Positions 12,201 to 24,500 of a DNA stretch of 36,491 nt are shown piece after piece. Both the position numbers and the translations under genes were made by a program. A model generated the notes under the pieces. That model did no database searches. It was not told the DNA's origin and saw only the letters and a program-made list of their open reading frames with translations. Source of the stretch: Lingula anatina (lineage: Eukaryota > Brachiopoda > Lingulata > Lingulida > Lingulidae); contig NW_019774903.1 of assembly GCF_001039355.2 (NCBI RefSeq), positions 1-36,491 on the forward strand. The letters are read 5' to 3'. Each line of letters opens with the position of its first letter. Position 1 is the first letter of the stretch.

Positions 12201-15200
12201 TAAAAATTACCATGCGATTATTCTACATTTTCCCTCAATCATTTGGAGACCCTACTGACACAACTTCCTTCAAATAAGTATATATATATTGATGTAGTTT
12301 AAAAGCATATCTGTATAAGAATATTATCTTGTATCATATTATAACTGTAACTGTACCCTGCTGGAGCATCATGTGGTGGTTTCTTCTGGTGGAAGGCATC
12401 ATACTGGTCACCATGTGTGCCTCCATAAGCAGGTTCCCCAGCGTGGATCCCGTTCTGCTTGGGCTGCAGGTGGTCAGCCATCTCTCCCTCACTCATATCC
12501 AGACTGGACTCTGGGGTGGTCTGAGCCAGGTGGCGCTGGCTAGCGGACAGAGAATATCTACAATAGAGAATATGTGTGAGAGATACATAAGAGGCATTGG
12601 TCCTGCCTTTTCCTGTTCTTAAGGTGCTGCCTCAGTGAGATGGCTTTTTTTAAATAATAATTTTCAGCACCAGAAAGCACAAAATATATAAATAATGATA
12701 ATATCTCAAAAATTTAAAAAACACATTCCGTTTTTTAAGATAAATATGATCTTACTTAGTTCAATAATCTTTCAATAGATTTCATAATCATAAAAAAATC
12801 TTAAAGATTTTTTAAACTCAGAGTTATTTTCCTTCACAGAATATTTTTCAGTGCTAGATTGGAACAAAAATGTGCAAACTCCCTTACTCGACTCCAACAT
12901 CTGTCTCTTCCCTGTGGATATCCAGCCCAAACACCCTGTACTGCTCAGGGTCTTCTCCCGCCATTTCTGCTTCTCTTCCCAGCTGTTTTCCTGGACCTGG
13001 TCTGGCCTTCTCTCCTTCCAGTGCCAGCGGGCTGGCGTAGGGCAGGGCCTTATGGGATACGTCCTTGGAGGGCAGATCGCCACCTTGGTCACCCATCATC
13101 ATCGCTATCACCCACTTCCCTAGCATCCTATAATCAATTTGAATTACTGAATGTCTGATACAATAGTCATTACTTAATTAATGATTGGCATTCATATAGA
13201 AGCTTAATTGAAATCTCTAAAATGATTTAAATGTTATCACTAAAATCGTAACATTTTGTACTTATTTATATAAATGTATCATTTCATTAATTCTGTTTTA
13301 CATGTAGGTCTATACATAAAATTTATTATACATGTATCATTAACCACATGCACATGATGGTAAACCTAAATATAAAATTTGTTTATTTTTAAATAATTAA
13401 AACTATAAACAATAACTCACCACACAATGTGGAACATGAGTGTCATTATTGCCAAGACAGCCTTGGCACCAAGCTTCATCAGGGCTAATAACATCTCTGA
13501 AAATGTCATCCCTTTCACTGTTTGATAACCATGTTTGATATTAGCCCAAGAGAAGAAGGACAGGAAGAGTAAAATGCCATCCTTCAGCATTGAGAAGCCA
13601 GTTTTCACAGCATTTATAGCCCTGTAATTGACAGAAAAAAAGTGTATATTTCAACTTGATATATTTTTTCTAAACGGGTACTATAGAATAGTAAGACTCT
13701 TCAATACTCCACTTTTAATTATTGTCATTTTTCTCATGTAATTACCAGTAATATATAAATCTATACCTATAACTGATAATATTAATTTTTAAGAAATCTT
13801 AAAATGTCACTTTATAGCAAAACACGTGATAACTTTAAACAAATATTTTCATTAGGCAGACACCAAATCTACTATTGATTAAGTCAATTGTATTGGATCG
13901 GTGGTTAATGTTCCAGACTAGTATTACATGTAGTTTGATAAGTTAACATGCCACATCACTTACACAGCCCCCTGTTCCTCAGGCAACCCAGCTTCCTTCC
14001 TCAGTGCTGCCGCTGTTGCCATTTGCGCCATCTGTTCTTCTGCACTGATACTAGTGGCATGTTGCATCTGAGAGTTCAAATAATGTTATGGGATATAAGA
14101 CTTGCAGGTAAAAATACAGGATTGACAGCACAACAGAAATCAAAATACATATATTATATCAATAATAATTTTAATATGACACCTTTATGACACCTGATAC
14201 TAAAACTTCCTAGATTATATATATATAGATCGATGCATGAGTTGGCAACCTTGATAACAATCACTTAAAATATGCTTCCAAGAAAAAGTGGAACTTTACA
14301 GGTTAATGGACGGAATGGGGCAAAACCAACATTTTAAACAGAATGCTTGTCAAATAAAAGCATCAAAAACCAATGTTGTAGCAATTCTACAGATGGCTTC
14401 AATAGAAAATCTGATTAGCTGTAAATTCATTCTAAAATCTATCATATTGGATCCATGACAGCATATCTTGTTGCAAGTTTGATTACCTCAAAAATGGTGT
14501 CCTCACAAAAGTTAACAAAGGACTCTAGCTTCTCTTTGTCACCTCCCTCATTGACCACACTGTGCAGGAAAGAACGCTTGGATTCCTGGACAAATACAGT
14601 GTAATTATGTATATATATATATATAAACATACAAAATTTTACCTAATCCTACAGAAGAAAAAGAGTTAATTTCTGTTTAAATGATTAGCAAGTGATGTTT
14701 TTGAAGATCAAAATCCCAAAGAAAAAAACTTAAGCTCTTTAAATCAGTTAATAGACATGAAAAGGAAGCGGTTGTTTGCATTGAAGTCAAGGGAAAACAA
14801 AACGTTTTAATTTTTTTAAATAATTATAAAAATATTCTACCTTAATCTGTGGCTTCTCCCACTGGTCTATATGAGACTGTTTTATTTCAAAGTAGACTCT
14901 CTCAATTCTGCCACTGCTGCCCAGAATCTCAATCCTGCCCAGATACATGCCAAAGTAATCCAGAACTGGTTTGGCTCTCTCCATCAATCTGGCCAACCTG
15001 AGAATATGTTCAAATAGTATGACTCAGTAATCACACAAAATACATATGAAAATAATTTTTGTTCTTCTTAAATAGTGCTAAAACTCATTTATATCTGGGT
15101 TGTTGGAAGCTCATGATACAGTTATATGTAAAAATAAGTTTTTCCCTGCATGGTTTAAGGGCACATGATTTAAATCACCATCAAAATGTAAGTGTGAAAA

Positions 15201-15358
15201 AGACACCAATTTAGTCCAGGTATCTTCACTCTGATAGATTCTGATGGTTATTTTCTATTTCTACACTTAATTTTTTTTACTTCAAATAGAACAGCATCAA
15301 AAAGATGTTAACTTCATGTGTATATCTACCCTGGCCATGAATCAATCCCTTAACCACC

Positions 15359-15434
<76 letters not shown>

Positions 15435-18400
15435 TGTACTGACAAAGTCTTGCTAATGGGGCAAACATCCATTATGTCAGCCACCTTACAGTATAAAAAT
15501 CTAGGAAATGGCATCAACCACAAAGTCATATAAAGTCTTAATTATGACAATTCAAGGATAAAGAACCTTTATACAAGCTGAACTGATACAGTCACATGTA
15601 TGATAAATAAGCTCACCTTGGCTCACTTGGCATGTGCTCTGAAAGGTTGGTCAACAGGACGGCTACATTGAAGCCGATGTCTTTGGCTGGATTGTGGAAA
15701 CGGTCAGTGAACTCCATGAAATCCACTTTGCCGTCCTGATTGGTGTCCACACACATCATGATGTAGTCTATCTCCTCGCTAGAATTTGTGGGAAATAAGA
15801 AAATTAGGAAAAAACTAGTAGACTGTGGAGATGCAGTGCTGACAATCAAATCAAAAATTGCATGTATTAATTCTGATTGTTATTGCATTTTAATTTAATT
15901 AATTTTTTAATTTGTGTATGAAGCTGTACCTATCTGTAATATGTGACTGTCTAAATAAGGAAACCCACTTTAAAAACAATTAACATATAGCCATATCTGA
16001 AGAAAAAAATTATCTATACAGGCTCCATTAGATTTTATTATGGTATAGTGCTTCAAGTAAGTTGTAAAAATGACTGTAGATCACTTAACTGCATGTAAAT
16101 AAATAAAATAATGGGTATATAAAAAGTATGATAGATATATATATACCACTGGCAACAGACAGAACAAAAATATCACGAAAGGTTACAACAATTTTTCTAC
16201 ACAAAGAACATGAAGGCAACTACAAGAGCATTGATTACAGACTAAGAAACTGTTTTAATTGTTATGCAAGTGTGAGAACATTGTTTAGTGGCTTTGTTGC
16301 ATGTAAGAGCTTTTAGCTGCAGAATTAGGTTTATATGTTGTTGAGCAGCTGTAATATACCTTAGTGCATGTACGGTTCCCCCTTCTTATTGATTCTTACA
16401 CCAAAAACTTTGTAACAGCTTTCCTCTAATTAATTTGCAATTAAAGGACACATATACCTGGCACCAAATGTATATGACGTCAGACAACATGAGGTACAGT
16501 CAACACAAAATAAACAGCACTTTAAAAACATTACAAGTGCAGACAGATTTTAGTGCACTACCCGTACAATATACAACAACCTGAGGACATCATCTACTGG
16601 ACAAAACAACCATAATCTGTTGACAATTAACAGAGGAGGTATTCTTTGTGAACATGTAAAAACTAAATCACACAAAATAAATCAGAGGATCAGAGATGCC
16701 ATGGACACATCTCACTTTGTATGCACTACCAGCTGGATTAGTTTTAAAGTAGGGAAAAAGACACCAGTGTCAGTCATTCAAGGTAAACCATTGTGAAATA
16801 CTGTGAGACCCATTGGAAGAAGACAATGAAAATAAAAATGTAATATATTAAAGAACAACAACAACAAAAAAAAAAAAACTCTGAGAGCACGTAAATCATG
16901 TAACTGCAGAATGCCTCCAGCTTAGCAAGCTGGTGGTACACTTCAAACAAAAATAAATAAATATATAAATAAATAAATCACCAAGCAAAAAACTGTCTTC
17001 CAAAAGAAAAAATAAGGACAACTTGAAAAAAATACACAATAACCTTTTGAATAATTAACACTTGCAATTTGCCTTAATCTTCATGACTAGAATTATAATC
17101 AAGATAGTGAAGAAAAATATTCCATGGAGAGAGAGGGCACTATCACAGTTAATAAAGACAGGCCACACACATCTTTACCTAGGTAATCAACATGGACATA
17201 TTAACAGCATTTTTAAAGGGGGTAGAGGGGCTCTACAATTACATGATCAGGTTTGTCAATTCAATCCCCAGTGATATCAAGTCCTGAAAATTAAAAAAAT
17301 CCAAAAACTGTGGGTTTTTGGATGGGGAGGGGGGAAGTGTCAGGGCACCACATGTATCTAATAACCAACGACTAATGCAACTATGTGATCCAAGGGAACA
17401 GTGGGACTGCAAACCAACAATATTCAGGCTTTCAAACAACTAGTTTCCAATTGGCTACAGTAGCACTACTGAGGGAGCACAACCAATCTGATACAGGGTA
17501 TGGTACACCATGCAACAGCTAGCTTACGAAGAGTAGATTTTATGTGCCTCCATTGCATGGCGAAGCTCTTTGGGTGACACAACTCCATCTTTATTTGTAT
17601 CAAACTCCTGTGAAGATATGGACGATAAGAACAGATACAGTACTTAAGGCATCAGGTAGTTATAGCTACAGGGTACTACTGTAGCAGGTCAATAGCTGTG
17701 AAAGCTAGCACATTTCAAGCCCTTTGACTATGGACACGTAAGACTCATAGAAAAGCAGCGCTGATATATACCAGTAGATGGCAGCAGTAGCATTGGATGA
17801 TTTCACTCTCATGCTCCGTCTGCAGCTCTTTACTCTGTAGCAAGGATCAGTTTCAGAATAAAAACTTGAGACACAAAATTGGTCTCGACTTTAAGACCAC
17901 CACTTTTACTCAATATTGATCCAAAATAAATGAGTTGTAGTGACATCCATTTAGCTTAAATATTATGCCTGATACATAAAAGGAAAGAAAAAGAATTTTT
18001 TATACCAAAGGCAACTTATTTCAGTGAACTGCCAAATCAACGTAAACAATAATTTAGAAAAAAAAAATTGGTCAGTGGTCTTAAAGATAAGACTAACTTT
18101 AGATGTCCAGCAGTGATTGCAGAGAAGACAGATTTATTATGAAAATCTTTCACTTCAGTCTCAGAATGGTGCAATTATTGCATGTTACAAAATCACAGCT
18201 TTTAAATAAAAAAGATTAAAAATTAAAACAAATTTTGCTAAAAAAATGTGGAGAGGAAAAAAGATAGATCTAATAGATAAACCAAACAACACCTCAAACT
18301 GCATTTCCATCTCAAACTGCAATGAAAGAATTTCATGGGTTGAAATTGCCCTGAACCCTACCATCAACCCGTGCCTACTGCAAGACAAACCTTTTATACA

Positions 18401-21400
18401 TCTTTTGATCCAGCATAGCTCGACGGAATTCTTTGCAAGATATCCATCCATCTTTGTTTGTATCAAATTCCTAGTAAGATGCAAGATTATTTATTTCATG
18501 TGTGAATGTCACAAAGAAGTGATTAGATGTGCGAGGATTGCAGTTAGTAGAAGCTCGGGGAACTGTTCAAGCTAATACCAGAATTACAATTTAAGAAAAT
18601 AATAATAATAAAACTATAAATTTTGAAACATTTTCAATTTTGACTGGAAGAAACAGTCAAGATTTACCAATTAATTATATTTTGGTGTTTTCTACAATAT
18701 GTAAATGGGCCTTTTTTATTTTTGATGATGATAGTATATACATATACAGTTCCTTTCAGCTTGAACATGCCCTTACGTATCATTCACTGCTAAGATTAGG
18801 CCAAGATAATTGAAGAGCTGAAACAAAATATGCAAAGAAGACCACTTCAAAGCAGTATATACCTGAAAGCAGAGTAGATAAGATAAATATGAAATATCTC
18901 AATTTTCTCAAGTATGCATTCATGCAATAACAGCCTGAAGAATGACCACTTCAAACATATCAGTACAGACTATGCAAAGTCAAGCAGAGCTCTCAAAACA
19001 AACTGATCAAGATACCAAACATGCCTAAATAAGAAAGCATAAAGTATTTATAAAATAGTAACAGGAAAAATATATAATACTCTTCAAGGTACTGGTACAA
19101 GTTACACACCGTTTGTACATTTTCTGTGACACCATATTGTCACGAAATTCTCTTGGTGACAAAACTCCATCACCATTTTTGTCTGCTGCCTGAAATATGC
19201 CAATCACAAATAACACACAGGAACAGAGTTAGTAGAAAATAGTGCTTCATCAATGAAAAAACCTTATGTGCTCATTATAGGTTTCATACAACAGTTTCAT
19301 TCAGAACCCACACGTGAAAATCCCGAAATCCAAACAAAGAACAGGGTGTTTCTAATGTGCAACCTATATGCTTGCTCTTTAAAAACTCATAGCACAAATG
19401 CCACAAGTATTGTGAATTACAACAAATAAATAAATAATTACAAAATTTGATTTAAAATATTTACAATGAATTGATAGAAAAATTGAAATTTGAAGTGAAC
19501 ATTCAAAGCTGACATCTTTCTTTTGGTATAATATATAAAAGTATTTTCTAGCACTTTAAAGACCAGTGAGTCATTAAATAATACAGATGTGTAGTTCCAT
19601 ATATACATATAATATGTAATGCATTTAATGAAAATATATGTCAAATTTCTTATAGCCATTCTGAAAACTGAGGAAAAATATGGGAAAGACTGGGATACAT
19701 TCATAACATGGGGTATGTTGCAAGAAATTTTAAAATTTATAACTTCAATTAAAACCAATTGAAAAAATGGAATACTGAAGCTGTTAACCACAATGTAACA
19801 ATGGTCACTTAAAGAAAAATAATTTCTGAAAACAAAATGGAATAACTTTTCACATGCATCAACACTCATTTCAAAAATTAACTTTAAGTTATTATGATAT
19901 TGCTGTGAAACACACTGTAAAAGTGTATTTCGTTAAAAAACCACTAAATTATATGGATATATTTTTCAAATAAATACAAACAGCTAATAAAAAATATTCC
20001 AGTTATTTACACCTTGTACAAACATTAAAAAAATCTAGATTTCAATAAAACTTAAATAATCAAATAAAAAAGAACTGCATTTTTCTTACCAAGAAAGCCT
20101 CTGAAGTTGTCATATCCTTCATTTTTAAGAATATATCAAAAAACTTGAGGATCATCTAAAAAAAGAACATGATACAATAAGAACATGCATTTATCTTAAA
20201 TCAAAAGTATACAATAGAAAATTCCCATGGCATTTGAAAAATAAGATACTTGACACAAGTTGCTTAGACATTGTTCTTCCTATAAAATTGCTGATGTAAC
20301 AATTTAGGTGGATATCTCAATTACAGTAAGGTTACAGCCTAAGCCCGTACCTTGATTCACTCCATCATAAAATTTCTTTTGGTCAAATTGCTTGAATGAT
20401 TTGCTTTATTTAAGCCAAATCAAAGGCAATTATTTCATCATTGATGAATTTACCTCCCCACCTCAAAAGCAAAACAAAACAAAAAAAAAAAATTGGTGAA
20501 ATATCACACAGTCTCTAGCAAAAAAAAGTATATGCACTTGGCCTAAATTTATCACCCTAAAGAAACCCCATTATAGTGTGCGTAACTGCTGAAGTTCCCA
20601 TCATTCACCTCAACGTTGGCAGACGACTCCACTAAAGTGTCCACCATCTGTTTTCCAATGGGTCCATTCATGACATTCCCTGGTGAGAGAAAGTACACAT
20701 TTATTTCTCCTCCATCTATCAATTCAAATCTCCAATATATCAATGAATGACACACAGTGTTAAAGATGATTTGCTACACTCTTTTTCTAAATAAATCACT
20801 TTTATTCATTAATCTATAATGATTTTTAATTGAAATATTGCCAAGAAAAAACCAAATCATTAGACTACAGGTGAAAAAAACCATCTCATGACCTCAAATA
20901 GACAATAATTAAATAGCAATACTTGAAATTGAAAAGAATGGACCAAAGTACCTTCCAACATGGATAGCAACATAATCATCATATCTTTTTGTAGTTTCAT
21001 AAATTCTCTGAGGAGTTCAAGTTGTTCTGGATCCTGAAGAAAATAAAGTGAAATTTTAGCTCTGAAAAACCATTAAAAATCAACATACCTACTCAAAACT
21101 ACAATTTCCACATTTATTCCAAATTTTGGTTTTATTTTTTACAAAGTTATTACTACTAAGTATAAAACCAAACAGGTGGGGGGTTTTTAATTACAGCCAG
21201 AAATGACTTTTAAAAAAATTATCACCAATATTTGCTCCTTAGACTGTATAAATGTATAATTACATGTTAATTTCTTATAGAAAACCTAATGTGTCCTTTC
21301 TTCCTAATTTCCAACTGTTTATGAAGATCAAATGTTACCTTGGACAACTTATCCTGCATGTGAGCAAAGATATAGAGGAATCCTCCAACTGCATCCCACA

Positions 21401-21446
21401 ATCTACTGTGTGCCAAGGCCAGCTGATTCTGTGAGCAGGGACCCTG

Positions 21447-21505
<59 letters not shown>

Positions 21506-24500
21506 TCATTTATTTATTTATTTTTAGCCAAAAATCCATAAACATATTCTGCAGACATTTTTTTTATAATTTTTATTTAGCGATAATGTAAACTGTGTAC
21601 AAAACAGAGATAATTCAATAAACACTATTTTAGTTGTACTAATACCCCCCCCCCCCCCACACACACACACACACACACAAACACACATTCCTATTATATT
21701 ACACAAATAGGTTTCACTGGTCATAGCTAGGCAATTTTCTTTGTGTATTTTAATACAATTTTGGTTGAAAAGCAAACACTGACACAATAATAGTTATACA
21801 TCTTGATTTGAGTCTTCAACTACTTTTGATAACACAGACTTAAGTTCCAGCTTGAGAGTTAATTCAGAATTTTCTCTAGCACTTCTGAGTATGAAAAATT
21901 TAGTATGAAGCATATTTAAGTTTTTAACACTATTCTTACTACCAAAAATAAATTAAAAAGGCACGTATTGAAAATTAAAATACAAACAAACTATTAAAAT
22001 ACAAACTAAATTCTAAAGGATTATTTTAAACTGAAAAGTAATAGTATCAAAAGTAAAGAGAAGTAATAATAATAATAAAGTATCTATAGAAGCAGATTTA
22101 TAAATAAGAAGCTTCAAGGTCTGCCCCACTCACCTGTATATACTCAGTGAGTGTCCTGAACACTTGCTTGGCCACCTTGATGGCGCGGACAAAGTTGTCC
22201 TTGCCAGCTGGATCAATGACATCTTTACCCGAGTAGTGCCAGTAGAAGTCCATAATTGATTCCTGTAGAATATGCAGTACACACTTACCAACCTCAGATA
22301 AATTTTTGGAAATTTATAACAATGTTAACAATGTTTAATTAGATCTTGTTAGAAAAGTAGTACCTGAATTTGTTAGAGGCAGACCTTATTTGTTTCCTGA
22401 ATCAATTAAAATCTTTAAGAAAATGACAATTTTTCTGGTTCCAGCATATATTTATACACAATTCTTACCTGGTTCCAGCATTTTTTTAATAAGCTACATG
22501 TATGACCTAACAGCAAACAAATCAATATATGCATTAAAAGGAACGCTTTAGCTTATGCAGACTTTCAGTGTTACATATACCCTGTCACAACAAACAATGA
22601 CATCAAAATATGATATTCCTGTATAAAATTATTGATCTGTTACCATGCAAATTCCCTTATAATATTATCCAGGTGTGCTAAATAATATTCAAAGCTTTGT
22701 CCAGATATTCTGTAATACCTGTAATCTAAGTAGATAATCCACAGTGCAGATGATGATGTTGACTGTTGTATTGTTCCCAGCCTGTGTTCTCAGGTAGTTC
22801 TGGAACTCTGCAATCAGAAATTTAAACTGTGTACCTTTCACAAAGATACCAAATAGAGGCTAATATCTGCATAATAATACCTGAGCTAGTGCAATGATTT
22901 TAGCCAAATTTGAAATAAGTCAGTGAATAAATTGGGGAAAAACTGTGACATTTTTCAGTTTTCTCTGGCCAAATTAAAGAAGGCTGAGCATTTGGCTAAA
23001 TTTACTATGCTAGAATGAGGGTAGAATATATTTGCACAGATACATGACTCATTTTCCCATTTGACTGAAGAGAAAAGACCTATTTGTGCCATTTATTAAC
23101 CATGTTCAAAACGTTGATTTTGTATTGAATTATAAACTAGTTTTTTCACTTAAGAAGTAATAACTCTTAGTTATAAGGGCATGTTTAACAAAAGATTGAT
23201 CTCAGAACAAAGAAGACACATTTTTTTCTAAAAAGTTTCATGAAACTGGTCCCAGTGTGGTACAGCTTGTGTACATCTTTCTAACCTACCAAGGTTGTGC
23301 CCTTCACACAGTAACTGCAAGAAACGGAATAGTTTACACGTCTGCTCAGCATCATGGAGATTCTTGACACCTGCTGCCCCCTCACTGCCAACACCCAGGC
23401 TCTCAGCCTTATTGTTCCTCTCAAATGCATCCAGGTCCAATACACTGCAGAAAGAAAAGATCATTTATTATCTCTGAGCCACTTTTACACCCCCCTCCCC
23501 CCCAAAAAAAGAAGAAAAAATATTTGTTTAAATAATATGTTAAAAACCATAAATTATATATAAATTATATATAAATTATTATAAATCATATATAAAAAAG
23601 TTCCTTACCTACATCTCTGCATCATTCCAGCAATAGAGGTGAAGAATCCGACATCTTTCTTTTCTCTCAGATGTGTCAGCATACGCTATGTATAGATATA
23701 AAAACCAACTGAAAGTTTATGCTGCAGCTGGTGTTGGGGATAATAACAAAATACTGCTCCAAAGAATTGATGACATTTTAAAATTTTGTCCAGATGTTTG
23801 AAACACCCATGCATTTTGGGATAAAAATAAAAACCTTGGAAGATTATTTAAAGAAAAACTCACTTTATAAAATATGTACACCAGTAAAAACCTGTAAAAA
23901 TAATCTGACAATCATGAAAATACACACATATTACAACCAGAATGCTGAGAGCTGACTTACCGACTGAATTTCTTCATTACCTCCACGGAGCAAGGAGATG
24001 CCTAGATCAATAGTGTTTATTACCATATCTGTCCAAGCACCTGGAAGACAAAAGCAACAGATTTAAATTGATCACTTAAAATTCTTCAAGACTTTTTTAT
24101 CTATGATAACAAAATTATACTGCTGTATGTGTTCTTTCATTATATTACTGTATTGTGTGTTCTATGCAAAATCTATGTTATATAATTGCACAATTTAGTA
24201 CAAATCTATAGGTCATGTAGTGCACAAAATTGTACAAAAACAAAATTTTGTGTCCAAAACTTAAGTAAGTCTTAAGTCTTTTTTTGACAGTAGACCCTGT
24301 CTATTCCATACCTCTACTAGCACTGATGTAAAGAAGCATCATCTCTGCGGCTGCACGGTCAGCAAGGCGTGACTGTTCAAACAAAAGCTGCTGTTTTTCC
24401 ATCTCTTGCTCCTATAATAATAAAGAAAATTTAATAACAAAATCAAATCATAACCAAACAAGGCAGCAAAGCTGTCAAATGTACAGACAAAGAACAGAAA

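Noticed and set aside
13112-13120. Alternative acceptor ATGCTAG for RyR exon 30
   Set aside because: Splicing there puts a stop (TGA) a few codons in; the upstream ATTATAG acceptor (exon start 13127) keeps the frame open.
12772-13158. Overlapping open frames on both strands near RyR exon 30
   Set aside because: Shadow frames of the GC-richer coding exon 12888-13127; only the frame agreeing in phase with both neighbouring exons was kept.
19438-19869. 143-codon open frame on the - strand in the intron before EF-hand copy c
   Set aside because: AT-rich composition, no RyR or other recognisable motif, no paired splice sites; likely chance.
6244-21505. Regular short repeats as a CRISPR array or coding homopolymer (poly-Tyr or poly-Asn frames)
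   Set aside because: They are uninterrupted di-, tri- and pentanucleotide microsatellites with no unique spacers, in introns of an animal gene.
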